A stretch of DNA of 64,000 nt from Staphylococcus lugdunensis. Lineage in GTDB: Bacteria > Bacillota > Bacilli > Staphylococcales > Staphylococcaceae. The position numbers and the translations under genes are program-made. Location: contig NZ_PPPV01000019.1 in assembly GCF_002901705.1 (NCBI RefSeq), positions 7,958-71,957 of the forward strand. The letters are read 5' to 3'. The stretch's first letter is position 1; each line of letters opens with the position of its first letter. The notes beneath the pieces are model-generated. The model had not been told where the DNA came from. It saw only the letters and a program-made list of their open reading frames with translations, and ran no database searches. Of the stretch, positions 8,102-17,239 are shown piece by piece.

Positions 8102-8548
8102 ATGGCAAATCAACAAGATGTAGTAAAAGAATTAAATCAACAAGTTGCAAACTGGACGGTGGCTTATACTAAATTACACAATTTCCACTGGTATGTTAAA
8201 GGACCAAATTTCTTTTCATTGCATGTTAAATTTGAAGAATTATATAATGAAGCAAGTCAATATGTTGATGATTTAGCTGAACGTATTTTAGCGGTAGGCG
8301 GTCATCCTGTAGGAACGTTAAAAGAATGTTTAGATATGTCGATTGTTGAAGAAGCAGGTTTAAATTATTCTGCAGAAGAAATGGTCGAAGCATTTTCTAA
8401 AGATTTAACAAATATTTCACAACAACTTGAACAAGCTATTCAAGTGGCTGGAGAAGCTGAAGATGACGTATCAGAAGATATGTTTATCGGCATGCAAACT
8501 TCAGTAGATAAACATAACTGGATGTTTAAATCTTATTTAAGTAAATAA
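8102..8548 (+). CDS. dps: Dps-family ferritin-like DNA-protection protein (MrgA)
   Basis: Dps forms dodecamers that oxidise and store iron with hydrogen peroxide, protecting DNA from Fenton damage. The 148-residue protein has the Dps signature KLHNFHWYVKGPNFFSLHVKFEELY. Ferroxidase-type ligands fall at about H29, H41, D56 and E60, contributed across subunits. I start it at ATG 8102, matching the usual MrgA N terminus; an ATG at 8093 is only two bases from AAAAGGAG. The perfect PerR box upstream indicates peroxide control. Confidence 0.93.
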   Translation: MANQQDVVKELNQQVANWTVAYTKLHNFHWYVKGPNFFSLHVKFEELYNEASQYVDDLAERILAVGGHPVGTLKECLDMSIVEEAGLNYSAEEMVEAFSKDLTNISQQLEQAIQVAGEAEDDVSEDMFIGMQTSVDKHNWMFKSYLSK

Positions 8549-8564
8549 TTTTAACCATATAATA

Positions 8565-8625
8565 AACCTTGATACTGTATTACACATGTGATTTTACTAG
8601 TGTAATTACAATATCAAGGCTTTTT
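8565..8625. terminator. Terminator between convergent dps and deoD
   Basis: A long interrupted stem runs from CCTTGATA and TGTAtTACAC to GTGTAATTACA and ATCAAGG, followed by a T7 tract. It serves dps and possibly deoD from the other side. Confidence 0.75.
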
Positions 8626-9336
8626 TTATTCTGCAATTTCTAATGCGACTTCCATCATTTGTGTAAATGAATTTTGTCTTTCTTCCGCAGTTGTTTCTTC
8701 TTGTTTGATAATATGGTCGCTTACTGTAAAAATACCTAAAGCTTTTTTACCAGCATAAGTTGCATTAAGGTATAAAGCTGCTGACTCCATTTCGATACCT
8801 AAAATACCCATTCTTTTCCATTGATCATTGAAGTGTGGGTTCGCATTGTAAAATGTATCAGACGATAAGATATTACCAACGTGCGAAACTGCATCAAGTT
8901 CGTCTGCTTTCTGTTTAGCTTTAGTGATTAAGTCAAAATCAGCAATTGGTGCGAAGTGACCAGGAATTTGATATTGGTCTACATAATTAGAATTTGTTGA
9001 AGCGGCTTGTGCAATGATAATGTCATATAAATTGACATTTTCTTGTAGTGCGCCACAAGACCCAATACGAATAATCGTATCTACATTGAAGAAATGGTAC
9101 AACTCATATGAATATATACCTATACTTGGAATCCCCATACCAGATCCCATAACAGAAATTTCTTTACCTTTATAAGTACCTGTATATCCAAACATATTTC
9201 TTACTTCATTAAATTGCACTACATTATCTAAGAAGTTTTCGGCTATGTATTTTGCTCTTAATGGATCGCCAGGCATAAGTACTGTTTTGGCGATTTTATG
9301 TTCTTTAGGTTGAATATGTGGTGTACCTTTAGACAT
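8626..9336 (-). CDS. deoD: Purine nucleoside phosphorylase, DeoD type
   Basis: DeoD cleaves purine (deoxy)nucleosides with phosphate to a base and (deoxy)ribose-1-phosphate. At 236 residues it has the size of the hexameric class. Visible motifs are MPGDPLRAKYIAE (phosphate-binding Arg), RIGSCGAL, the nucleoside-binding GIEMESAALY, and VSDH carrying the catalytic Asp. The ribosome site is GAGGAGA. It is divergent from deoC-pdp-deoB, which convert its product onward, so the two units form one salvage pathway. Confidence 0.93.
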   Translation of the reverse strand: MSKGTPHIQPKEHKIAKTVLMPGDPLRAKYIAENFLDNVVQFNEVRNMFGYTGTYKGKEISVMGSGMGIPSIGIYSYELYHFFNVDTIIRIGSCGALQENVNLYDIIIAQAASTNSNYVDQYQIPGHFAPIADFDLITKAKQKADELDAVSHVGNILSSDTFYNANPHFNDQWKRMGILGIEMESAALYLNATYAGKKALGIFTVSDHIIKQEETTAEERQNSFTQMMEVALEIAE

Positions 9337-9383
9337 TTGTTATCTCTCCTCGACTTTCATTCTTAACATAAAGATAACATTTG

Positions 9384-9475
9384 TTTAACTTTTTTGCGAA
9401 TTTTTGTACTATAGAAGGGAAGGACAAAATGCCTATTTTTAAAGTTTAAACTATGCTACGAAAACTTTATCGTAG
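9384..9475 (+). promoter_or_regulatory. deoC promoter and leader inverted repeat
   Basis: TTTAAC (9384-9389) and TACTAT (9407-9412) are spaced by 17 bases. Downstream, CTACGA (9456-9461) and TCGTAG (9470-9475) form an inverted repeat in the untranslated leader. It could be an operator for a deoxynucleoside regulator or an RNA hairpin. Both readings are inference. Confidence 0.4.
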
Positions 9476-9514
9476 GCGCAAATATTAAACAACAATTTAT
9501 AGGAGGGCGTTTTA

Positions 9515-10177
9515 ATGGATTATGCAAAATATATAGATCATACCTTATTAAAACCAGAATCAACAAAGGCACAAATTGATAAGTTAATCAAAGAGGCTAA
9601 AACATATCACTTTAAATCAGTTTGTGTAAATCCAACTCAAGTGAAGTATGCGGCAGAACAATTACGAGATTCAGATGTATTAGTATGTACCGTGGTTGGC
9701 TTTCCATTAGGTGCGAGTACTACAGCAACAAAAACATTTGAAACAGAAGATGCAATAAAAAATGGTGCTTCTGAAATTGACATGGTTATCAATATTGGCG
9801 CATTAAAAGATGGGCGTTATGATGATGTGAAAAAAGATATTGAAGGTGTTGTTGGTGCAGCTAATGGGATTTTAGTTAAAGTTATCATTGAAACAATATT
9901 ATTAACTGATGATGAAAAGGTCAAAGCTTGTGAGATTGCGCGAGCTGCTGGTGCTGATTTTGTTAAAACATCTACTGGTTTTGCTGGTGGTGGTGCCACC
10001 GCAGAGGATGTGGCATTGATGAAGCAAACGGTTGGTAATGAGTTACAAGTTAAAGCTTCAGGTGGGGTACGAAACTTAGCTGATTTCAAAAAAATGATTG
10101 AAGCTGGTGCAACTCGAATTGGAGCGAGTGCGGGTGTTGAAATAATAGAAGGTCTTGAGGCTAACACCGATTACTAA
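9515..10177 (+). CDS. deoC: Deoxyribose-phosphate aldolase
   Basis: DeoC splits 2-deoxyribose-5-phosphate into glyceraldehyde-3-phosphate and acetaldehyde. The 220-residue TIM barrel has the Schiff-base lysine K151 in DFVKTSTGF, the acid/base Asp in EIDMVINIG (D89), and the second lysine in QVKASGG. The ATG follows AGGAGGG. It is the first gene of the deoC-pdp-deoB unit and takes the product of deoB. Confidence 0.95.
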   Translation: MDYAKYIDHTLLKPESTKAQIDKLIKEAKTYHFKSVCVNPTQVKYAAEQLRDSDVLVCTVVGFPLGASTTATKTFETEDAIKNGASEIDMVINIGALKDGRYDDVKKDIEGVVGAANGILVKVIIETILLTDDEKVKACEIARAAGADFVKTSTGFAGGGATAEDVALMKQTVGNELQVKASGGVRNLADFKKMIEAGATRIGASAGVEIIEGLEANTDY

Positions 10178-10237
10178 TGCCATAATCGCATTATCATAAA
10201 AAAGCAAACTAGTCGCTTATTGAAAGGGGATATGGCT

Positions 10238-11539
10238 ATGAGAATGGTCGATATTATAGAAAAGAAACGCGATGGGAAAGAATTAACAACGGATGAGATT
10301 AACTTTTTTATTGAGGGCTATACAAAGGGAGATATTCCAGATTATCAAGCTGCAAGTTTAGCAATGGCTATTTTTTTTCAAGATATGACAGAACAAGAAC
10401 GTGCAGCGTTAACGCTAGCAATGGTACATTCTGGGGATGTGATTGATTTATCCCAAATTAATGGGGTAAAAGTTGACAAACATTCTACAGGTGGCGTAGG
10501 TGATACAACAACGCTTGTTTTAGCACCTCTTGTGGCTGCAGTTGGTGTGCCAGTTGCAAAAATGAGTGGGCGTGGCTTAGGTCATACTGGCGGCACAATT
10601 GATAAATTAGAGTCAATTGAAGGGTTTCATGTTGAGATCAGTGAAGATGAGTTTATTAAATTGGTCAACGAAGATCGAGTTGCAGTAATTGGACAAACGG
10701 GTAACTTAACACCGGCAGACAAAAAGCTATATGCTTTGAGAGATGTGACAGGGACAGTAAACTCTATTCCATTAATCGCGTCTTCGATAATGAGTAAAAA
10801 AATTGCTGCAGGTGCAGATGCAATTGTGCTTGATGTTAAAACAGGTAGCGGTGCATTTATGAAAACATTAGAAGATGCTGAACAACTTGCGCATGCCATG
10901 GTATCCATCGGCAATCATGTTGGCAGAAAGACGATGGCTATCATTTCAGATATGAGTCAACCGTTAGGCAACGCAATTGGTAATGCTTTAGAATTGCGAG
11001 AAGCTATTGAAACATTGAATGGACACGGACCTGAAGATTTAACAGAACTCGTGTTGACGCTTGGTTCTCAAATGGTAGTTTTAGGCCAGCAAGCTGAGAC
11101 ATTAGAAGAAGCACGACGAAAATTAAAACAAGCAATTCAAGATGGAACAGCATTAGCGAAATTCAAGCAGTTTATTGCTAACCAAGGTGGCAATCCACAT
11201 ATCGTAGATCACCCGGAATTATTACCACAAGCGCAATATAAAATAGAATTGCCAGCACAGAAAACAGGAACAATAACTGAGATGATTGCCAATGATATTG
11301 GTATTGCATCAATGATGTTAGGTGCTGGTCGTCAGACGAAAGAAGATACAATCGATTTAGGAGTCGGTATAGTATTAAACAAAAAAGTTGGAGACACTGT
11401 CAAAGAGGGTGAACCATTATTAACGATTTATAGTAATCAGCCAGATATATTTGATGTAAAGGCTAAACTTTATGATAGTATAGCCATTCAAGATACAGGT
11501 CATAAACCAACATTAATTCATAAAATTATTACTGAGTAG
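10238..11539 (+). CDS. pdp: Pyrimidine-nucleoside phosphorylase
   Basis: Pdp releases the base from thymidine, deoxyuridine and uridine, giving (deoxy)ribose-1-phosphate. At 433 residues it is family length. The thymidine/pyrimidine phosphorylase signature is present ([20 protein letters not shown], with [17 protein letters not shown] after it), as is the C-terminal alpha/beta domain. I chose ATG 10238, seven bases after GAAAGGGGA. Earlier in-frame starts at 10220 and 10232 precede or crowd that site. The gene lies 60 bases after deoC and 10 before deoB. Confidence 0.94.
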   Translation: MRMVDIIEKKRDGKELTTDEINFFIEGYTKGDIPDYQAASLAMAIFFQDMTEQERAALTLAMVHSGDVIDLSQINGVKVDKHSTGGVGDTTTLVLAPLVAAVGVPVAKMSGRGLGHTGGTIDKLESIEGFHVEISEDEFIKLVNEDRVAVIGQTGNLTPADKKLYALRDVTGTVNSIPLIASSIMSKKIAAGADAIVLDVKTGSGAFMKTLEDAEQLAHAMVSIGNHVGRKTMAIISDMSQPLGNAIGNALELREAIETLNGHGPEDLTELVLTLGSQMVVLGQQAETLEEARRKLKQAIQDGTALAKFKQFIANQGGNPHIVDHPELLPQAQYKIELPAQKTGTITEMIANDIGIASMMLGAGRQTKEDTIDLGVGIVLNKKVGDTVKEGEPLLTIYSNQPDIFDVKAKLYDSIAIQDTGHKPTLIHKIITE

Positions 11540-11549
11540 GAGTGTTAAA

Positions 11550-12737
11550 ATGATAACGCCTTTTAAACGTATACATCTTATTGTAATGGATTCAGTAGGC
11601 ATTGGAGAAGCACCAGATGCAGCAGCCTTTAATGATGAAGGTGCACACACGCTTAAACATACATTAGAGGGATTTAAGGAATCATTACCTAATTTAGAAC
11701 GACTTGGCTTAGGTAATATTACTGACTTGCCTGTAGTGCATAAAGTAGATCATCCTGAGGCTTTTTATACGAAGTTAAGTGAAGCATCTGTCGGTAAAGA
11801 TACTATGACAGGACATTGGGAAATGATGGGCTTGAATATCATGCAACCATTTAAAGTTTATCCTAATGGTTTTCCAGAAGAATTGATTAAACAAATTGAA
11901 GAGATGACAGGACGTAAAGTGGTAGCGAATAAACCTGCTTCTGGTACGGCAATCATTGATGAACTTGGTGAACATCAAATGAAGACGGGTGATTTAATCG
12001 TTTATACAAGTGCTGACCCAGTATTACAAATTGCTGCACATGAAGATATTATACCGCTTGAAGAATTATATGATATTTGTGAAAAGGTAAGAGAGATAAC
12101 AAAGGATCCAAAATATTTAATTGGACGTGTTATTGCCCGACCATATGTAGGAGAACCAGGTAACTTTACAAGAACATCAAATCGTCATGATTATGCATTG
12201 AAACCTTTTGGACACACGGTTATGAATGAATTAAAAGACAATGGTTACGATGTTATCGCTATTGGAAAGATTAATGACATTTTTGATGGGGAAGGTGTTA
12301 CAGAGGCGATTCGCACTAAAAGTAATATGGACGGAATGGATCAATTGATAAATGTTACGCAAAAAGTATTTAATGGCATGAGCTTTTTAAATTTAGTTGA
12401 TTTTGATGCTTTATATGGTCACCGACGTGATAAAGAAGGTTACGCACAAGCAATCAAAGATTTTGATAATCGTTTACCTGAATTGATTGCAAACTTGGAT
12501 GAAGATGATTTAGTCATCATTACTGCTGACCATGGTAATGACCCGATTGCACCTGGGACAGATCATACGCGAGAGTATATTCCAGTATTAATGTATAGTC
12601 CTAAAATCAATCATGGTCATGAATTATCAAGTGACGAGACATTTAGTTCAATTGGTGCTACAATAGCAGATAATTTCAACGTAGAACTACCAAAATTCGG
12701 TAAAAGCTATTTAAAAGAAATGGGAGTGGAACATTAA
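11550..12737 (+). CDS. deoB: Phosphopentomutase
   Basis: DeoB moves phosphate from C1 to C5 of ribose or deoxyribose, linking the phosphorylases to DeoC. The 395-residue alkaline-phosphatase-fold protein shows the metal ligands [12 protein letters not shown] (D near 10), the phospho-accepting Thr in [12 protein letters not shown], and TADHGNDP plus HTREYIPV near the C terminus. Its stop overlaps the ATG of the DoxX-like gene by one base. In S. aureus, as I remember it, deoB sits in a different deo cluster. Its place after pdp here makes this one complete. Confidence 0.94.
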   Translation: MITPFKRIHLIVMDSVGIGEAPDAAAFNDEGAHTLKHTLEGFKESLPNLERLGLGNITDLPVVHKVDHPEAFYTKLSEASVGKDTMTGHWEMMGLNIMQPFKVYPNGFPEELIKQIEEMTGRKVVANKPASGTAIIDELGEHQMKTGDLIVYTSADPVLQIAAHEDIIPLEELYDICEKVREITKDPKYLIGRVIARPYVGEPGNFTRTSNRHDYALKPFGHTVMNELKDNGYDVIAIGKINDIFDGEGVTEAIRTKSNMDGMDQLINVTQKVFNGMSFLNLVDFDALYGHRRDKEGYAQAIKDFDNRLPELIANLDEDDLVIITADHGNDPIAPGTDHTREYIPVLMYSPKINHGHELSSDETFSSIGATIADNFNVELPKFGKSYLKEMGVEH

Positions 12738-13087
12738 TGAAATTATTTAGATATTTGCTTGGTTTAGCATTTGGCACAGCAGGAGTCTTACATTTTACAA
12801 ATGAACGTCAGTTTAGAAATATTGTGCCACATTACTTACCATTACGAAAAACTGCTGTACTTGTTACAGGAGTTTTTGAAATCTTTTTTGGTATGATGCT
12901 ATTAATTAAAAGACCAGCAGAATGGTTGAAAAAAGGTATGAATTTATTTTTATTAGCAGTATTACCAGCAAATATTTATATGGCACGTAAAGAATTACCT
13001 TTAGGCGATAAAGAAGTGCCTAAGTGGGCACTATACTTGAGATTACCTTTACAATTTGTATTAATAGGATTAATTAAAAAGTTATAA
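12737..13087 (+). CDS. DoxX-like small membrane protein
   Basis: The 116-residue protein has four hydrophobic helices (about 5-20, 39-57, 67-83 and 97-113). The pattern fits the DoxX/DoxD-like family: an N-terminal helix with AGVLHF, then GVFEIFFG and NIYMARKELP. Family members are associated with redox or oxidative-stress functions, but no activity is assigned here. It is translationally coupled to deoB (TAATG overlap) and closes that operon. Confidence 0.8.
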   Translation: MKLFRYLLGLAFGTAGVLHFTNERQFRNIVPHYLPLRKTAVLVTGVFEIFFGMMLLIKRPAEWLKKGMNLFLLAVLPANIYMARKELPLGDKEVPKWALYLRLPLQFVLIGLIKKL

Positions 13088-13138
13088 GAAAGAGTTATAA
13101 TACGAATTTAAGATATAGATTTATCTGACACTAGTAAC

Positions 13139-13210
13139 ACAGGCTGTGACATAAATTCCAAAATAATAGCACAAAGATGATTTGAAATTGTATATCATCT
13201 TTGTGCTTTA
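13139..13210 (+). terminator. Repeat fragment and terminator after the deo operon
   Basis: Positions 13139-13155 repeat the motif at 8-24. AGCACAAAGATGAT (13168-13181) pairs perfectly with ATCATCTTTGTGCT (13194-13207), a strong stem at the end of the deoC-pdp-deoB-DoxX unit. The T tract is short. Confidence 0.7.
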
Positions 13211-13214
13211 TCTA

Positions 13215-13502
13215 TTTTCTCTAATTTTTCTTTATTTGAAAATGTAGCTTCAATTGTTTGAAAAGGATTATTCAAGCATTTTTTAAAATCTGTTGAAAGT
13301 AATCTTTAGTTAGTAATTTGAATAGATAAACTAACAAATCCTACTTACCATAAAGTATTTATAAAAGTTGTACGATGAACCATTACATTGTCAAAGAGTT
13401 CATTTACAGGGATGGATTCAAATCGTCGCTTCTCCAATAATTGATAAAACGCATCGATAACGCTTTTTTAGTTTTTGTTACTCTTAAGTCTTGTTCCTTC
13501 AT
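13215..13502 (-). pseudogene. Decayed TetR/AcrR-family regulator
   Basis: A proper start survives: ATG at 13502 after AGAGAGG, giving MKEQDLRVTKTKKAL. The frame then slips. A second frame encodes DAFYQLLEKRRFESIPVNEL and continues FDNVMVHRTTF, a TetR-type helix-turn-helix. After one more slip, FYKYF reads on before a stop. Later sequence carries several stops. Two frameshifts in the DNA-binding domain and a decayed C-terminal part make it non-functional. Its intact ancestor may have controlled the neighbouring gene on either side, which is inference. Confidence 0.7.
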
Positions 13503-13627
13503 AATATAACCTCTCTCATCTGTACTGTAAGTTTAAACGATATCATTGATAGAAAATGATCGTAATTAAGAAGAATTTAAAATTTATAGCAGTTCTATAA
13601 ATCGACACAAATAGTTTTTTGTAGATA

Positions 13628-13656
13628 TTGTTTTTAATAAAAATTAGTCATATAAT
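13628..13656 (+). promoter_or_regulatory. feoAB promoter
   Basis: TTGTTT (13628-13633) and TATAAT (13651-13656) are spaced by exactly 17 bases. The Fur box begins nine bases downstream, over the expected transcription start. Confidence 0.75.
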
Positions 13657-13664
13657 TTTCTTAA

Positions 13665-13679
13665 TGATAATGATTATTA
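13665..13679. promoter_or_regulatory. Fur box over the feoA transcription start
   Basis: TGATAATGATTATTA matches the 7-1-7 Fur consensus TGATAATnATTATCA at 14 of 15 positions. Covering the start site, it should block transcription in iron-replete cells. That is the expected control for a ferrous iron importer. Confidence 0.8.
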
Positions 13680-13708
13680 ATTAATATTTAGAAAGTGTGA
13701 GTATTTTG

Positions 13709-13933
13709 TTGAATTTAAAGACTGGGATAAAAAATAAAAATTACAAAGTTAAAAGTATAAGTATATGTAATAAAAATATGTTATATCGATTAAGTGCATT
13801 AGGTATAAAAAAAGGCAGTGAAGTATGTATTAAACGAAAATGCTTATTTAATGGACCAAGTATTATTGAAGTAAATGGTCAATTTTTGTGCATTAGACAA
13901 TCTGACGCCAGAAACATTACATTAGAGGAGTAG
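13709..13933 (+). CDS. feoA: Ferrous iron transport protein A
   Basis: FeoA is a small SH3-like cytosolic protein that supports FeoB. The product is 74 residues, with the FeoA core RLSALGIKKGSEVCIKRK and a C-terminal FLCIRQSDARNITL. The start is uncertain: GTG 13697, TTG 13706 and TTG 13709 are all in frame. I chose 13709 because GAAAGTGTGAG lies about seven bases upstream and MNLKTG fits family N termini. It is followed nine bases later by feoB. Confidence 0.85.
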   Translation: MNLKTGIKNKNYKVKSISICNKNMLYRLSALGIKKGSEVCIKRKCLFNGPSIIEVNGQFLCIRQSDARNITLEE

Positions 13934-13942
13934 GTTATATAT

Positions 13943-15937
13943 ATGGGCGAAAGTTTTTGTATTTTAGGAAATCCAAATGTAGGAAAGACGTCATTGTTTA
14001 ATGCATTAACAGGGTCTTATGAATACGTAGGTAACTGGAGTGGTGTAACTGTTGAAAAAAAGGTAGGTAAATTAAAAGAAAACATAGGGCAGCTTATTGA
14101 TTTACCTGGCATTTATGATTTATCTCCAGTTTCTAAAGATGAGACTGTAGTAACAGATTTTTTAATGGAATCTTCTTTTACAGGTATGATTAATATCATT
14201 GATACTAGCCAAATAAAAAGAAATTTGAACCTTACTATTCAATTGTTAGAACTTAATGCACCTTTAATTATTGGTTTAAACATGATTGACGTAGCAGTGC
14301 AACATGGTCTTAAAGTCAGATATGATACTTTAATGAAAAAATTAAAAGTACCTGTTTTTCCGATTGTAGCGAGAAAAGCTAAAGGGACTAATGAACTTTT
14401 ACATGAATTGAAATTTTTAAAACCTGATAAAAGACAACAATTTAAAATTAACTATGGTCATGATATAGAAGATGCTATTGAAAAAATAAGTTCAATTATC
14501 TTAAAAGAGACAGAATATCCTAAAGAACGAATACGTTTTATAGCGATACAATATTTACTTGATAATAATCAAATTTATCAGGAAATAGGTTCTGAAATGA
14601 TTAATTGTTTAGAACCAATAAAAAAAGAATTAGAAAAAAATTTGAATATGCGTGTACGTGAACGTATGGAATTGATTAGAGATAAATTTATAGATGATAT
14701 CTTAAAAAATGTTGTCGAATATCCTAAAGAAGAAAAGCAATTTTTTACTGCTAAGTTAGATAAAATATTGATGAATAAGTATTTAGGGATACCCATATTT
14801 TTAGGCATTATATGGCTCATTTTTCAAATCACATTTACTTGGGTAGGTACGCCTTTATCCGACAAAATGGATGATTTCATTGGTGGGCAATTTACCGACT
14901 GGGTAAAGATGATGATGCAATACTTACACTTGTTGCCATTTCTACAAGATTTAATCACAGACGGTATTATTGCAGGTGTCGGCTCAGTGCTTGTGTTTGT
15001 TCCTCAGATCGTGGTATTATTCTTCTTTATTTCTTTGCTTGAAGATTCGGGTTATATGGCAAGAATAGCTGTTTTAATGGATAAGACAATGGAATCAATA
15101 GGGCTAAGTGGTAAGTCATTTATTCCTATGATTATTGGATTTGGCTGTAATGTACCAAGCATTATGGCTGCACGTAGTATTGAAAATGAAAAAGAACGGC
15201 TGATAACAATTTTAATAGCTCCCTTCATGTCTTGTTCAGCACGTTTGCCAATATATGCATTGTTTGTGGGAGTATTCTTTAAAACTTATCAATCTCTCAT
15301 AGTTTTAAGTTTATACTTGCTTGGGATTTTAGTTGCTTTAATAGTTAGTACTATTATGAATCGATTTATTTTGAAAAACGATAGTTCAGTATTTATTGTT
15401 GAGCTACCAACTTATCGTGTACCTTCTATTAGAACTTTATGGCGTAGCACTTGGGAAAAGGCAAAAGGCTTTGTAAAAAAAGCAGGGACATTTATATTTG
15501 CTGGCTCAGTAATCATATGGGCATTAACATATACAGGACCTAATGGATTTGATGTAAAAATTAATCAAAGCTTTATGCATATAATAGGAGAAGCAATAGC
15601 TCCTATACTTTCACCTTTGGGATTTGGTACGTGGCATGCAGGTGCCACTTTGATACCAGGATTTTTAGCGAAAGAAGTCATAATCAGTTCAATGGCGATA
15701 CTTTATTCCTCAAATGAGAATGGGCTTGTTAACGTAATTCAACATCAATTCACATCCTTATCAGCCTATGCTTTTATGATATTTATACTATTATATGTTC
15801 CATGTATTTCGACAGTAGCTACAATAAGAAAAGAAACATGTTCATGGAAATGGACACTCATTGCATTATTTTACCCAATAGTTACAGCATATCTTTTAAC
15901 ATTGGCATTTTATCAAATAAGTAATCTTTTTATATAA
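13943..15937 (+). CDS. feoB: Ferrous iron transporter B
   Basis: FeoB imports Fe2+ and is driven or gated by an N-terminal G domain. At 664 residues it is full length. The G1 loop is GNPNVGKTS at residues 9-17, switch residues lie around [11 protein letters not shown]3 is [10 protein letters not shown] and G4 is NMID. The membrane half from about residue 280 carries the two Cys-containing gate motifs ([13 protein letters not shown] and [15 protein letters not shown]). No frameshift is seen. It is cotranscribed with feoA and the Cys-rich partner gene under a Fur box. Confidence 0.95.
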   Translation: MGESFCILGNPNVGKTSLFNALTGSYEYVGNWSGVTVEKKVGKLKENIGQLIDLPGIYDLSPVSKDETVVTDFLMESSFTGMINIIDTSQIKRNLNLTIQLLELNAPLIIGLNMIDVAVQHGLKVRYDTLMKKLKVPVFPIVARKAKGTNELLHELKFLKPDKRQQFKINYGHDIEDAIEKISSIILKETEYPKERIRFIAIQYLLDNNQIYQEIGSEMINCLEPIKKELEKNLNMRVRERMELIRDKFIDDILKNVVEYPKEEKQFFTAKLDKILMNKYLGIPIFLGIIWLIFQITFTWVGTPLSDKMDDFIGGQFTDWVKMMMQYLHLLPFLQDLITDGIIAGVGSVLVFVPQIVVLFFFISLLEDSGYMARIAVLMDKTMESIGLSGKSFIPMIIGFGCNVPSIMAARSIENEKERLITILIAPFMSCSARLPIYALFVGVFFKTYQSLIVLSLYLLGILVALIVSTIMNRFILKNDSSVFIVELPTYRVPSIRTLWRSTWEKAKGFVKKAGTFIFAGSVIIWALTYTGPNGFDVKINQSFMHIIGEAIAPILSPLGFGTWHAGATLIPGFLAKEVIISSMAILYSSNENGLVNVIQHQFTSLSAYAFMIFILLYVPCISTVATIRKETCSWKWTLIALFYPIVTAYLLTLAFYQISNLFI

Positions 15938-15948
15938 GGACGATTTTT

Positions 15949-16110
15949 ATGTATATATTTATAAACATCTTGATTATCGTAGTTATCATCTTTTATACGG
16001 TTTTAACATTAGTAAAATTTTTTAAACGTAGTAAAGAAGGGCAATGCGGAAGTTGCAAATCTAATTGTCATTGTGATACAACGTCACATAAGAAACATTT
16101 AAAGCCTTAA
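15949..16110 (+). CDS. FeoB-associated Cys-rich membrane protein
   Basis: The 53-residue product has one N-terminal membrane helix (about residues 4-24), a basic stretch (KFFKRSKEG) and a four-cysteine cluster, QCGSCKSNCHCD. This is the architecture of the small FeoB-associated proteins (FeoC-like role) of Firmicutes, which may bind iron or an iron-sulfur cluster near FeoB. The ATG at 15949 follows AAGGA, 11 bases after the feoB stop. Confidence 0.8.
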   Translation: MYIFINILIIVVIIFYTVLTLVKFFKRSKEGQCGSCKSNCHCDTTSHKKHLKP

Positions 16111-16132
16111 GAATCAAATTTTAAAATAAAAG

Positions 16133-16183
16133 TAAAAGCTTTTCTATTTTTGAATGAACGAATTCAAATAGAGAAGCTTTTTT
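16133..16183 (+). terminator. Terminator of the feo operon
   Basis: An imperfect long stem, AAAAGCTTTTCTATTT with AAATAGAGAAGCTTTT, is followed by T-rich sequence. From 16184 to 16417 I see no gene or clear signal. Confidence 0.8.
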
Positions 16184-16417
16184 GTTGTATGAAACATACT
16201 GAGATTAGTTATGTTTCTATTCATTATGAGTTACTTTCTTCTGCTAATAAAATGCCAGTTCACATGCATATACATCGTTTTGAGAGCAAAACTTTAAGTA
16301 GGGTTAGGATAAGTTGAATCGCGAGTATCCAATTAAGAAATATTCGAAAATAAAATATCGGTTACTATCCATTGGAATAAGATGGAGTACTGCACTTAGA
16401 AATATTAATACGTTATA

Positions 16418-16476
16418 TAAAAAACTCTAGGGGTCAGGACAAAAATCATTTTTGAATTCTGTCCCGCTCCCTAGAG
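16418..16476 (-). terminator. luxS terminator built from a staphylococcal repeat
   Basis: On the minus strand, CTCTAGGGAGCGGGACA pairs with TGTCCTGACCCCTAGAG and is followed by six T. The GGGAGCGGGACAGAATT portion is the head of the dispersed repeats at 19660 and 59145, so the repeat doubles as a terminator here. Confidence 0.8.
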
Positions 16477-16514
16477 CGAATTTTGAGATTTATCATCCAG
16501 GATATTGTAACTAA

Positions 16515-16985
16515 TTATTTAGCTTCACCGAACACATCATGCCATTGATTGCGTTTGTTTAAGAACGCTTTAGCGATTTCTTTAGCACCCTCTAATGAAT
16601 GACTTGCAGCCCACCCACATTGTACTTCATTGCAAGCTGGAACTTCGTTAGCTTGTAATACGTCATTTAATGTTTTTTCAATAATATTTAAAACATCATT
16701 ATAATCGTCATGATTAATAAAGGATACATAGAAACCGGTTTGACAACCCATTGGACTTAAGTCTACAACTTTGTCAGTATGGTTTCTAATGTTTTCTGCC
16801 ATTAAATGTTCAAGTGAGTGTAAACCAGGCATTTCCATATGTTCTTTATTTGGTTGTTTGAAGCGGATATCATATTTTTTGATTACATCACCGTTTAAGC
16901 CTTCCATCGTACCTGCTAATCTCACAAAAGGCGCGACAACTTTCGTATGATCTAAGTTAAAACTTTCTACATTCATTTTTGCCAT
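16515..16985 (-). CDS. luxS: S-ribosylhomocysteine lyase
   Basis: LuxS cleaves S-ribosylhomocysteine to homocysteine and DPD, the precursor of autoinducer 2, and so recycles the activated methyl cycle. The 156-residue protein has the metal-binding HSLEH at residues 56-60 with C123 (VQCGWA) as third ligand. C81 in MGCQTGFY is the catalytic Cys. The ribosome site is AGGAGG. It is monocistronic and ends in a repeat-derived terminator. The protein differs from remembered S. aureus LuxS at roughly one residue in ten. Confidence 0.95.
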   Translation of the reverse strand: MAKMNVESFNLDHTKVVAPFVRLAGTMEGLNGDVIKKYDIRFKQPNKEHMEMPGLHSLEHLMAENIRNHTDKVVDLSPMGCQTGFYVSFINHDDYNDVLNIIEKTLNDVLQANEVPACNEVQCGWAASHSLEGAKEIAKAFLNKRNQWHDVFGEAK

Positions 16986-17239
16986 TTGACATCCTCCTAA
17001 ATTACTTTTAAAACTTATCTAATATATTGATTGTAACAAGACGACTGTATAATGACAATTTTGACCTAATGCATCATATGCCGTTGAGGCGGGTATAGAA
17101 CATTATTGTTAGAAAATTTTGTAAATATAATGACAATCAAGTATTATTCCGATAAAATAAGTAATGATTAATTAAAAAACATATTGGGTAAAAGATGTTG
17201 TTCGATTATTTGGGTTACGTAAGGGAGATAGTTGTAATA

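Noticed and set aside
9817..10167. 116-codon frame antisense to deoC
   Set aside because: It is a shadow of the deoC coding strand with no ribosome site and low-complexity composition.
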